A stretch of DNA of 21,819 bases from DASRTE01 sp035253685 (GCA_035253685.1 DATFBR010000234.1:1-21819); one strand, 5' to 3'. Counted from the stretch's first letter, positions 8,472 through 15,552 are shown. Notes: generated from the sequence alone by a model not told the origin. Numbers and translations: made by a program.

Positions 8472-9029
8472 ATGACCGTAATCGCCATACTCTTCCTCGC
8501 CGTGGCGATCGTGCTCATCGTCGCCGCCGTGACCGGCAGCGGCGACCCGGTGACCGTCGACACCTTCAACGTCACCATCGACACCACGGTGGCCGAGGTC
8601 TTCCTCGCGGGTGTGTTGACGGGACTACTCGCCCTGGCGGCGCTGTTCCTGCTCCGGATCGGAGTACGACGTGCCCGCCAGCGCCGGCAGGAGGTGCGCG
8701 AGTTGCGCAGGCGCGCCGAGGCGGCTCCCGCCGCCGCGGAAGCGCCGGCGACCTCCGACACCACCACGGAGCCGGAGCCCCGCGCGGCCGCCGCCACCGG
8801 CGACGTATCCGACACCCGCGAGGTGGCCGACTCTCACGACGAGGCCGACACTTCGGCTACGCACGCTGCCGCCTCCGCCACGTCCCCTGACGTTGCCGAG
8901 GACACGACGGACCGACCGGTCACGCCGGCCGACCGGGGTGAGACGACCCAGCCCGGCGACGTCACCGAGCCGAGCACCGAGCCGCACCGGGACGCCACCG
9001 ATCCGAGCACGGAGCCGCACCGGTCCTGA
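8472..9029 (+). CDS. Two-TM membrane protein with long disordered acidic tail
   Basis: A 185-residue protein starting 24 nt after the helicase. Two membrane segments (about 2-22 and 42-62) enclose a short loop with TFNVTIDTTVAEV, and a strongly basic helix follows (RRARQRRQEVRELRRR, 66-81). This head resembles LapA/DUF1049-type membrane proteins in topology. From residue 82 to the end the chain is low-complexity Ala/Thr/Asp/Glu/Pro without aromatic residues, so it should be disordered and lie in the cytoplasm if both ends are inside. The last 22 codons are an imperfect tandem duplication. Function is unknown. Spacing suggests co-transcription with the helicase, and a large hairpin lies just after it. 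Confidence 0.75.
   Translation: MTVIAILFLAVAIVLIVAAVTGSGDPVTVDTFNVTIDTTVAEVFLAGVLTGLLALAALFLLRIGVRRARQRRQEVRELRRRAEAAPAAAEAPATSDTTTEPEPRAAAATGDVSDTREVADSHDEADTSATHAAASATSPDVAEDTTDRPVTPADRGETTQPGDVTEPSTEPHRDATDPSTEPHRS
8958..9023 (+). repeat. 33-bp tandem duplication in a coding tail
   Basis: Two adjacent 33-nt units (8958-8990 and 8991-9023) differ at three positions and encode DVTEPSTEPHR and DATDPSTEPHR. The repeat keeps the reading frame and forms almost the very end of the small membrane protein, consistent with recent slippage or duplication in an unstructured tail. Confidence 0.85.
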
Positions 9030-9039
9030 CGCCATGACA

Positions 9040-9093
9040 TGTGGCGGGTCCGCAACGTCTGAAACAGCGCGGACACGTTGACAACCCGCCACA
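9040..9093. other. Long hairpin between membrane-protein and EamA genes
   Basis: Perfect 10-bp arms TGTGGCGGGT (9040-9049) and ACCCGCCACA (9084-9093) enclose a 3x3 internal bulge and a further 6-bp stem (CAACGT 9053-9058, ACGTTG 9075-9080), closing on a 16-nt loop. The whole element is 54 nt. No T-run follows on either strand. It could act as a terminator or RNA stabiliser for the upstream gene, or as a binding site for a dimeric regulator of the EamA gene, which starts 56 nt later. Confidence 0.6.
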
Positions 9094-9148
9094 GGTCGCA
9101 GCGGGAGGACGTGACTGACGCGCCGACGCTCAACTGCGTTCGTAGCCT

Positions 9149-10030
9149 GTGGCAGTGGCCAGGCTCGATGCGGTGCCGGCGCCAGGATTGGTGCTGCTCG
9201 GGATCGTCTCGGTGCAGGTCGGTGCCGGTCTGGCGAAGACCCTCTTCGACGTGCTCCCACCGACCGCCGTGGTGACGCTGCGTCTGGCGACCTCTGCCGT
9301 CGTGCTCGTCCTGCTCGCCCGCGGCGCGCTTCGCAACCGCATGGGCCGATGGTCCCGGTCCGACCTCACCGTCGCCGTGGCCTTCGGTGCCGTGCTCGCG
9401 ACGATGAACGTGGCCATCTATGAGTCGTTCGCCCGGATACCGCTGGGGATCGCGGTGACCATCGAGTTCCTCGGACCGCTCGGAGTGGCAGTGGCGTTCT
9501 CGCGCCGGCGCCTGGACCTGGTGTGGGTCCTGCTCGCCGCTGCCGGCGTGCTGCTGCTGACCCGTGGCGACGCAGGCGGCCTCGACCCGGCGGGTGTCGG
9601 GTTCGCGCTGCTGGCTGCCGCTGGATGGGCTGCCTACATCCTGCTCAGTGTCGCGACCGGTCGCCGGTTCCCGGGCTCGTCCGGGCTGGCACTGGCCAGC
9701 GTGGTGGGAACGCTGTTGGTACTGCCTGTCGGAGTCGCCGCCGGCGGCGCCGACCTGCTGCGACCCGAGTACCTGGCGATCGGCGCCGGGATCGGTCTGC
9801 TGTCGTCGGCGATCCCGTACTCGCTCGAGCTCGAGGCCCTGCGACGGCTGCCGGCGAAGCTGTTCGGCATCCTGATGAGCCTGGAACCCGCCGTTGCCGC
9901 ACTGGTGGGCCTGGTGATCCTCGGTGAAGTTCTGCACGCCCGGGAATGGGTCGCGATCGGGTGTGTCGTGACTGCGTGCCTGGGTGCGACCAGGTCACCG
10001 GCCGCCCCGCCGGAGACCCCGGAGGCATGA
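9149..10030 (+). CDS. EamA/RhtA-type drug/metabolite exporter
   Basis: A 293-residue inner-membrane carrier with about ten hydrophobic segments arranged as two EamA repeats. The second repeat contains the typical stretch SAIPYSLELEALRRLPAKLF followed by LMSLEPAVAALVGLVILGE, the conserved end of RhtA-like threonine/homoserine exporters. Related proteins export amino acids or other small metabolites by proton exchange; the substrate here is not known. The start may be GTG 9149 or GTG 9155. No good ribosome site precedes either, and TAGCCT at 9143-9148 lies six bases before GTG 9155, which would fit a leaderless start. It converges on the M23 fusion gene with a 38-nt gap. Confidence 0.88.
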   Translation: MAVARLDAVPAPGLVLLGIVSVQVGAGLAKTLFDVLPPTAVVTLRLATSAVVLVLLARGALRNRMGRWSRSDLTVAVAFGAVLATMNVAIYESFARIPLGIAVTIEFLGPLGVAVAFSRRRLDLVWVLLAAAGVLLLTRGDAGGLDPAGVGFALLAAAGWAAYILLSVATGRRFPGSSGLALASVVGTLLVLPVGVAAGGADLLRPEYLAIGAGIGLLSSAIPYSLELEALRRLPAKLFGILMSLEPAVAALVGLVILGEVLHAREWVAIGCVVTACLGATRSPAAPPETPEA

Positions 10031-10068
10031 GCCCTCCCGGTGGAGGAGCCGCAGGTCCGCCGTCCGGC

Positions 10069-10887
10069 TCACGTGGCCGAGCCGACGGGGCCGAGGAAAG
10101 CCTCCGGATCGTGAGTACGTCCGCCTATCCGTACCTCGAAGTGCAGGTGGGGCCCGGTGGTGTTGCCGGTAGTGCCGACGAATCCGAGCCGCTGGCCGCC
10201 GCGCACGATCTGCCCGGTCTCGACCGTCACACGCGAGAGATGGGCGTAGTAGGAGGTCACACCTCCGTGGTCGACCACGACCACGAGACCGAGACGGCCG
10301 TCACTGCCCGGGACCTCGACTCGGCCGGCAGCGGCGGCGACCACCGGCGTGCCGGCGGGCGCGGCGAGGTCGAGGCCGGTATGGCGTCCGCTCGACCAGG
10401 CCCGGCCGGTGTCACCGAACCGCGCGGTCACCTGGTACGCACCGGCGAGGGGGACCGTCCAGCCTGGATCCGGAAGATCCGATCTTGCGTCGTCGCCGGC
10501 TGTGGAACGACCGGCAGATGCCGCCGGACCCGCACGCGCGCGGCGAGCAACATCGCCGAGCACTGCGGCCGGGCCGGTGACCTCGACCGACGTCACGACC
10601 TCGACCTGCCCGCCATCGACTCGGCAGGATCGCACGACGGCGCCGTTGGCTCTGGCAACTCCGTTCGCGGAAGAGCAGGCCGCCACCGGGCCCGCCCACA
10701 GCCGCCCGGCACCGGCCAGTGCCGCAAGGTCCGCGGCTGCGGCTGCCCGGTGCCGGGCGAGGTACCCACCGCCGAGCGCGACCGCCACCAGTAACGCGGT
10801 CAGCACGACCATGACTCCGGACAGGACCAGAATCGAACCGGCGCCCCGGTCGACCCCGATCCGCACCCGGCAGCGTGGCCGGGTCAC
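10069..10887 (-). CDS. TadE-like minor pseudopilin fused to LytM/M23 endopeptidase
   Basis: A 272-residue single reading frame with two parts. Residues 12-118 match the TadE-like protein of the actinobacterial helicase/secretion neighbourhood (Rv3654c type): GAGSILVLSGVMVVLTALLV membrane helix (16-42), RHRAAAAADLAALAGA, then Cys71 and Cys88. A Gly/Ala/Ser-rich linker (about 116-143) leads to an M23 (LytM) peptidase domain at 144-272. All expected residues are there: zinc ligands His169 and Asp173 (RHTGLDL) and His249, with catalytic His216 (YYAHLSR) and His247 (GPHLHFE). The domain should face the wall and cut peptidoglycan cross-links. GTG 10887 overlaps the tadE stop (GTGA), so it is the last gene of the Tad operon. 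As I know the family, the usual neighbour lacks the M23 part, so the fusion is noteworthy. Confidence 0.9.
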   Translation of the reverse strand: MTRPRCRVRIGVDRGAGSILVLSGVMVVLTALLVAVALGGGYLARHRAAAAADLAALAGAGRLWAGPVAACSSANGVARANGAVVRSCRVDGGQVEVVTSVEVTGPAAVLGDVARRARAGPAASAGRSTAGDDARSDLPDPGWTVPLAGAYQVTARFGDTGRAWSSGRHTGLDLAAPAGTPVVAAAAGRVEVPGSDGRLGLVVVVDHGGVTSYYAHLSRVTVETGQIVRGGQRLGFVGTTGNTTGPHLHFEVRIGGRTHDPEAFLGPVGSAT

Positions 10888-11288
10888 GACGCTTCCGTGA
10901 TCGCCGCAGCGCTGGCCCGCACGGTCGGAGAAACGAGCTGATCACCGAACGGGAGCGGCGGAGGAACGCGGGCCGTGACCTCGACCGTGACTACGTCGCC
11001 CTTCACCTGCACCCGGACCGCTGCTCCGTCCGGCGCCACGGCTCGGGCCAGGCTGGACACCACCGCGGGTTCGTCCCCGCGGGCCGCGGCCCTGGCGGCC
11101 TCGCGCGCGGCGTCGGCGCACCGCAGTTGGGCGAGTCCGACCGAGACCACCCAGAGCGCTCCGACCACGACCACCACCAGTGCAGGCAGCGCGGTGGCGA
11201 TCTCGGCCGTGACCGCACCGCGTGCCGGATCGCCTCTGGCCGGGTGCCGGCGGGGTGTCCCCCGCCGGCGCTTCACAGCCGTGGTCAC
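10884..11288 (-). CDS. TadE family minor pilin-like protein
   Basis: A 134-residue protein. GTG 11288 is chosen because it overlaps the pilin stop as GTGA; the open frame further upstream is a shadow of the pilin gene. After a basic head (to about 24) comes the TadE signature RGAVTAEIATALPALVVVVVGALW (24-47), a type IVb-pilin-like hydrophobic helix with the conserved Glu29. CADAAREAARAAARGD (57-72) and a small beta-rich extracytoplasmic domain follow. TadE-type proteins are minor pseudopilins needed for assembly of Flp-type pili. It is translationally coupled to the TadE-like/M23 fusion downstream, corresponding to the Rv3655c position in mycobacteria. Confidence 0.85.
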   Translation of the reverse strand: MTTAVKRRRGTPRRHPARGDPARGAVTAEIATALPALVVVVVGALWVVSVGLAQLRCADAAREAARAAARGDEPAVVSSLARAVAPDGAAVRVQVKGDVVTVEVTARVPPPLPFGDQLVSPTVRASAAAITEAS

Positions 11289-11464
11289 CCGAACACGCCG
11301 AAGGCCCGGCGCACGAGATCGGTCAGCAGACCGGTGACGGTCTCGCTCGTGAGCAACTTGTAGAGAACGCCACCGAAGCCGCATGCGGCCACGGTGCCCA
11401 CGGCGTACTCCGCGGTGGTCATGCCGCGCTCACCGCGGCGCAGGGTGGCGACGATCTTGGACAT
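11285..11464 (-). CDS. Flp-type pilin (DUF4244)
   Basis: A 59-residue prepilin, by family and position the main subunit of the Tad apparatus (Rv3656c type). ATG 11464 has GGGAGG four bases upstream (11474-11469). The leader MSKIVATLRRGERG is basic and ends in Gly. MTTAEY follows, so Glu stands at +5 and Tyr at +6 after the cleavage Gly, the Flp-class prepilin peptidase site. The hydrophobic helix AVGTVAACGFGGVLYKLL follows, then a short tail ending in FGVFG. The mature chain would be about 45 residues. A strong ribosome site and a 177-nt spacer before it suggest higher expression than the rest of the operon. No prepilin peptidase gene is in the window. Confidence 0.88.
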   Translation of the reverse strand: MSKIVATLRRGERGMTTAEYAVGTVAACGFGGVLYKLLTSETVTGLLTDLVRRAFGVFG

Positions 11465-11468
11465 GGGA

Positions 11469-11474
11469 CCTCCC
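11469..11474 (-). promoter_or_regulatory. Ribosome binding site of the pilin gene
   Basis: GGGAGG on the minus strand, four bases before ATG 11464. This is the only clearly strong ribosome site found inside the Tad cluster; most other genes there rely on overlap coupling. Confidence 0.7.
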
Positions 11475-11490
11475 GGACCCGGCAACGGCC

Positions 11491-11500
11491 GGTACGTACC
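11491..11500. promoter_or_regulatory. Palindrome upstream of the pilin gene
   Basis: GGTACGTACC is a perfect 10-bp palindrome 27 bp before the pilin start, in the 177-nt gap (11465-11641) between tadC and the pilin gene. It could be an operator or belong to an internal promoter. No clear -35/-10 pair with normal spacing is visible in the gap. Confidence 0.3.
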
Positions 11501-11641
11501 CCGCGACCTGCGAGGTTGCGTGTCAGGCTCGTCGGCCCGGCATCTGGGGCACAGATGGACGGCACCACCTGGGGACGGACCGCAGCCCGGTCGGCCGGCT
11601 GTGGACGACGGTCGGCGGCCCTGCCGTTCCGGCCCCGCGGC

Positions 11642-12469
11642 TCACGGGAACAGCGGCCCTGCGGCGGCCACCACCGGGACGATCCCGACGAGCACGAAGG
11701 CCGGTAGGAAGCACAGCCCCAGCGGAGCAGCGGCCCGGGCCCCGAGAGCTCTCGCGCGCGCCTCGGCGTCCCACCGGGCCGCGTCACGCGCGTCCTCCGC
11801 CACGCGCCGGAGCATCGCGACCGGGGACACCCCGTGTCTGTCCGCACCGGCCAGGGCGCGCGCGAGTGGGCGCAGTACCGGATCGGCGGCGAGATTCGCC
11901 CACGCCGCCGAGGGTTCGAGCCCTACCCGTGCCGCGGCGGCGGCCGCCACCAGCCCTGCTCCCAGCCGGCCGCCCACGGCGGCTCCCACCGCCTCGACTG
12001 CGACGAGGGGCGCGCTACCGGCCGCGATGGCAGCTGACAGCAGCTCCGCCGTGAGGGGCAGAGCCGCCACAGCGTCCTCCCGTGCCCGCACCACGGTCGC
12101 CGCGTCCAGACGGCCCAACCAGAACCAGGCAGCGACGGCGACGCCACCACCGACGGCCGGCGCGGCGATGCCGCCCACCACCCACATCGCAGCGATGCCG
12201 ACCAGCACGACGGCGGTCACCCGTGCGGGTACGGACGCGAGCACACCATGCCCGGGTCCAGCGGACTGCCTGGCCTCGCCGTTCAGTGCTCGACGAGCGA
12301 TCGGACCGCCGGAGGAGGTGGGCCGTCGGCCCGCGACGCCCGCACGGCCGCCCTGCGTCGTCGACCGGGAGGTCAGGATCCGACGCAGCCGAGCAGACCC
12401 GGGCTGCGATCCGACGGCAACGGCGGCGGCCACCGCGGCGGCCGCGATCGCCATCGTCGTCGTCGTCAT
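11642..12469 (-). CDS. tadC: Type II secretion F-domain platform protein, TadC-like
   Basis: A 275-residue membrane protein starting at ATG 12469, which overlaps the tadB stop as ATGA; the longer open frame is a shadow. It has an N-terminal hydrophobic segment (5-20), a basic/polar linker, two segments at about 82-117, a T2SF-like cytoplasmic core (about 128-240, with LPLTAELLSAAIAAG and ALAGADRHGVSPVAMLRRVA), and a last segment at 250-272 (LGLCFLPAFVLVGIVPVVAA). With TadB it forms the inner-membrane platform on which TadA works. It matches the Rv3657c position. The 177-nt untranslated stretch after it breaks the otherwise overlapping operon. Confidence 0.87.
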   Translation of the reverse strand: MTTTTMAIAAAAVAAAVAVGSQPGSARLRRILTSRSTTQGGRAGVAGRRPTSSGGPIARRALNGEARQSAGPGHGVLASVPARVTAVVLVGIAAMWVVGGIAAPAVGGGVAVAAWFWLGRLDAATVVRAREDAVAALPLTAELLSAAIAAGSAPLVAVEAVGAAVGGRLGAGLVAAAAAARVGLEPSAAWANLAADPVLRPLARALAGADRHGVSPVAMLRRVAEDARDAARWDAEARARALGARAAAPLGLCFLPAFVLVGIVPVVAAAGPLFP

Positions 12470-13227
12470 GCCGGTCCGGCCGCGGCGCCGAGCCGCTTGG
12501 TCACCCCCCATGGCGACCGGACGGCGGACCGGGCCAGGCGGCGGATCCACCACACGCCGCAACCGACGAGACCAGCTGCGGCGGCCGCGCATGCGATGCC
12601 CGCCGGTGATCCGAGCAGGAAGTCGGTGGCCGCACGGCTGCCACCGGAGAGCAGGAGCAGCGTGCCGACGGGCAGCAGTGCCAGCAGCCGCGACGTCGCC
12701 CGGACCGTCGCGAGCTGCGCGTCGGCCTCCCGGCCCACGGCAGCCTCGCGGCGAAGCGAGTCGGCGACGGCGACGAGCACGTCAGAGAGGGTGGCGCCGG
12801 TGCGTTCGGAGACCTCCCATCCGGCGGCCACTCCGGCGAGGGCGCCGCACCCCGGCGTCGTGGAGGCATCGCGCAGCGAGGCCGGGACGTCGCCGCCGAC
12901 CGCCGCCCGTCCGGCCGCGGCTGCGAGCAGGTCGGGCCATTCGGCGGCGGCGGTCTCGAGGGCCTGCCGGGCCCCCACTCCGCTGCGAAGGAGGGACGCG
13001 AGCAGAAGGCAGGCCTCGACAAGCTCGCCGTGCCGTCGCCGCTGGTCGCGCGCGGAAGTCGCCCGACGTCGCAGGCCGGCTACCGGGCCGAGCCAGCCGG
13101 CGGCGCGCCCACGACGGTCGGTGTCGCGTCGCATCGGCCCGAGGCGGGACAGGAGCAGGCCGGTTCGGCCACCGAGGGCGAGCGCCGCGCCACTCGCCGC
13201 GAAGAGCATGGCGGCCCAACCGCTCAC
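12466..13227 (-). CDS. tadB: Type II secretion F-domain platform protein, TadB-like
   Basis: A 253-residue membrane protein from GTG 13227, overlapping the tadA stop (GTGA). One hydrophobic segment lies near the N-terminus (4-20), followed by a basic stretch with RRRHGELVEACLLLASLLRSG, the usual entry to the T2SF domain (about 65-180), which includes SERTGATLSDVLVAVADSLRRE. Two more membrane segments are at about 179-196 and 204-226. It is the partner of TadC in the membrane platform of the Tad machine (Rv3658c position). Both ends overlap neighbouring genes, showing tight co-translation with tadA and tadC. Confidence 0.87.
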   Translation of the reverse strand: MSGWAAMLFAASGAALALGGRTGLLLSRLGPMRRDTDRRGRAAGWLGPVAGLRRRATSARDQRRRHGELVEACLLLASLLRSGVGARQALETAAAEWPDLLAAAAGRAAVGGDVPASLRDASTTPGCGALAGVAAGWEVSERTGATLSDVLVAVADSLRREAAVGREADAQLATVRATSRLLALLPVGTLLLLSGGSRAATDFLLGSPAGIACAAAAAGLVGCGVWWIRRLARSAVRSPWGVTKRLGAAAGPA

Positions 13228-14402
13228 AGCGTCCGCCGGCCCTCGTCCAACATGGCCTCCAGACCCGCTGCGCCGGGTCCGCGAACGAGCTTTCCGCCAC
13301 TCCCAGTACCTAACGCTGGAACGGTGACCAGACCGCTTCCGGGCGTGTACGACAGGAGGCTCAGTTCGGCCACGCGACGCCGGCCCGAGGCGTCCTTGCT
13401 CAGATGCACGACGACGTCGAGCCCCGCGGCCGCCTGGGTGTGTACGGCATCCCGGCCCAGCCCTGCTGCGATCCCGAGCATCTCGAGCCGTGCGGGCACG
13501 TCCCCGGCCGAATTGGCGTGGAGGGTGCCGCAGCCGCCGTCATGGCCGGTGTTCAGGGCACCGAGCAGGTCGACCACCTCCGCCCCCCGGACCTCGCCGA
13601 CCACCAGCCGGTCGGGTCGCATCCGCAACGCCTGCCGCACGAGGTCGTCGAGCCCGATCCGCCCGACGCCGTCGACGTTCGGCGGTCGTGCCTCGAGCCG
13701 GACAACGTGCGGTTGCGCCGGTCGCAACTCGCCTGAGTCCTCCACGATGACCAGGCGCTCGCCTGGATCGGCCAGGCCGAGCAGAGCACCGAGCACGGTG
13801 GTCTTGCCGCTACCTGTGCCTCCCGTGACCAGGAAGGCCAGTCGGGACCGGACCATCCCGACGAGCACGGGAACCATGTCCACCGTCACGCTGCCACGGG
13901 ACACCAGGTGGTCCAGCCCGAACGTGCGGACGGCGGGGACTCGCAGAGACACGAGCGTGCCCGATGGCGAGACGGGCGGCAGGACGGCATGGAGCCGCAC
14001 GCCGCCGGCCAACCGGGCGTCGACGAAAGGCTGCGCGTCGTCGAGCCGTCGTCCGGCCGACGCGGCCAACCGTTGGGCCAGCGCCCGCAGCGCCGTTTCG
14101 TCCCGGAACCGGACGGTAGAGCGCTCGAGACCGGCTCCCCTGTCCACCCAGACAGCGTCCGGCGCGTTGACCAGGACGTCCGTGACTCCTGGTTCGCGGA
14201 GCAGGGCATCGAGCGGACCCGCGCCGGAGATCTCGGCACGCAGGAGCTCCGTGACCTCGAGCACGGCGGCGTCACCGAGCACCGACCCGGCCGTTCGTAG
14301 CGCCGCGGCGACACGTGCCCGGCTGGGCACGCCTGGCTCGACGGCCAACGACGAGCGGACGCGCTCGAGCAGCCTGTCGTCCAGGCCGGCCGGCCGGTTC
14401 AT
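13224..14402 (-). CDS. tadA: Tad secretion ATPase (TadA/CpaF-like)
   Basis: A 392-residue hexameric-type secretion ATPase, the motor that drives pilin assembly. Walker A is GGTGSGKTT (194-202), the acidic Asp box is VIVEDSGELRP (219-229), Walker B is LVVGEVRG (266-273), and the His box is GHDGGCGTLHAN (286-297). The N-terminal region contains the usual GPLDALLREPGVTDVLVN segment. It is of the actinobacterial helicase/secretion neighbourhood ATPase type (Rv3659c position). ATG 14402 overlaps the stop of the CpaE-like gene as ATGA, and its own stop overlaps tadB. All nucleotide-binding motifs are intact, so it should be functional. Confidence 0.94.
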   Translation of the reverse strand: MNRPAGLDDRLLERVRSSLAVEPGVPSRARVAAALRTAGSVLGDAAVLEVTELLRAEISGAGPLDALLREPGVTDVLVNAPDAVWVDRGAGLERSTVRFRDETALRALAQRLAASAGRRLDDAQPFVDARLAGGVRLHAVLPPVSPSGTLVSLRVPAVRTFGLDHLVSRGSVTVDMVPVLVGMVRSRLAFLVTGGTGSGKTTVLGALLGLADPGERLVIVEDSGELRPAQPHVVRLEARPPNVDGVGRIGLDDLVRQALRMRPDRLVVGEVRGAEVVDLLGALNTGHDGGCGTLHANSAGDVPARLEMLGIAAGLGRDAVHTQAAAGLDVVVHLSKDASGRRRVAELSLLSYTPGSGLVTVPALGTGSGGKLVRGPGAAGLEAMLDEGRRTL

Positions 14403-15493
14403 GCGGCCCGGACCGGCGCCGACGGGACGAGATCAGCGAGCAGCACCTCGCAGGCTCGTGCCAGCGGCCCCTTCCCCGAGCGGCCGGGGGCCTCGCCCCG
14501 TTCCAGCAGGTCGTCCAGACGCCGCTCGGCGTCCATTTCCACCGCCAGTGTGAGGCCGAGCGCCTCGGCCACGTCGGCGCCGCCAAGACCGGACGGAGAG
14601 GGCCCGCGTACGACGATCCGGACGTCGCGCGATGCGGCAGCGAGCCCCGTGGCGACCCGGGCCGCCGCTGCCACCGCCCGCACCTCGGCGGGTACGACGA
14701 GAATCGTGCAGGCGCACCGAGCCAGCGCGTGCTCAGTGGCAGCGTCAAACCGCCGTGGCAGGTCGAGTACGACGACGTCACAGGAACGCTGGGCTGCAGT
14801 GAGCACCGCTCGCACGGCCTCGGCGGGCACCGTGAGGACGTCGCCGCGGTCCCACGACAACACGGTGAGGCCGAAACTGCTCGGCAGTGAATGGCACAGC
14901 TCGGCACCGCCGAGACGGCCTCGTGTATCGGCGAAGTCGGGCCAGCGCAGACCGGTGCAGTCCTCAGCGCCGATCACCAGGTCTACCCCACCGCCGAGCG
15001 GGTCGAGGTCGATGAGCATCGAGCTGAGACCGAGACGGGTCCCCGTGACCGCGAGTGCAGCCGCAAGGACCGAGGCGCCGGCGCCGCCGCGGCCACCCAC
15101 CACGCCGATGAGGGCACCGTCGCGCCCGCCGCTCTCGGCGGCGTCGGCGAACCGGTCGACCAGCCACGGCTCGGCATCGGGGAGGAAGACGACGTCGTCG
15201 GCGCCGACCGCCACGGCTCTGCGCCAGACGTCGGCGTCGTCGAGATCCAGGCCGACCACGATCACTCCGCGACGGCGACCCGGGCCGGCGGCAGCGATCG
15301 CCGCCGCCTGGTCGTCACCGACGACGACGATCGGTGCTGCGCACCACCGTGCCCGCGCGGATCCGGCATCCGCGACCACGTCGACCTCGACGCCGGCGGC
15401 AGTGGCCAGCCGCAACAGGTCGTCGAGCAGGCCGTCGTCGGCCGTCACGAGAAGCGGGCGGGCCGCCGCCTGTGACGCAGGTGAAGCGCTCAA
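14399..15493 (-). CDS. CpaE/Ssd-like MinD-family ATPase of the Tad cluster
   Basis: A 364-residue protein of the actinobacterial CpaE-like family (Rv3660c, called Ssd in mycobacteria), thought to position the Tad machine or affect septum placement. An N-terminal receiver-like half (about 14-115) is followed by a MinD/ParA-type domain with P-loop VGGRGGAGAS (132-141), SMLIDLDPLGGG and VVVLDLPRRFD. The conserved second P-loop Lys is Ala, and the signature Lys before GG is Arg or Gly, so ATP binding or hydrolysis may be weak. I prefer TTG 15493, with GGAGG (15506-15502) eight bases upstream. The alternative GTG 15502 overlaps that ribosome site and would add three residues. It is the first gene of the Tad operon. 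Confidence 0.87.
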   Translation of the reverse strand: MSASPASQAAARPLLVTADDGLLDDLLRLATAAGVEVDVVADAGSARARWCAAPIVVVGDDQAAAIAAAGPGRRRGVIVVGLDLDDADVWRRAVAVGADDVVFLPDAEPWLVDRFADAAESGGRDGALIGVVGGRGGAGASVLAAALAVTGTRLGLSSMLIDLDPLGGGVDLVIGAEDCTGLRWPDFADTRGRLGGAELCHSLPSSFGLTVLSWDRGDVLTVPAEAVRAVLTAAQRSCDVVVLDLPRRFDAATEHALARCACTILVVPAEVRAVAAAARVATGLAAASRDVRIVVRGPSPSGLGGADVAEALGLTLAVEMDAERRLDDLLERGEAPGRSGKGPLARACEVLLADLVPSAPVRAA

Positions 15494-15527
15494 GGGTGTC
15501 ACCTCCGCGTGCTGGCAGAGGTCAAAC

Positions 15528-15552
15528 CCTGACGGCCGGCGGGATCGTCAGG
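15528..15552. promoter_or_regulatory. Inverted repeat upstream of the Tad operon
   Basis: CCTGACG (15528-15534) and CGTCAGG (15546-15552) are perfect 7-bp arms separated by 11 bp, centred 47 bp before the CpaE-like start. It could be an operator for a dimeric regulator or a hairpin in the 5' leader of the Tad transcript. Confidence 0.35.

Noticed and set aside
10033..10046. CCTCC/GGAGG hairpin between the EamA and M23 fusion genes
   Set aside because: The stem is only 5 bp with a 4-nt loop and no T-run, too weak to call a terminator.
11394..13313. 639-residue plus-strand open frame across the Tad genes
   Set aside because: It is antisense to tadC and tadB, which have recognisable T2SF domains and overlap-coupled starts. 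The protein is Arg/Pro/Ala low complexity.
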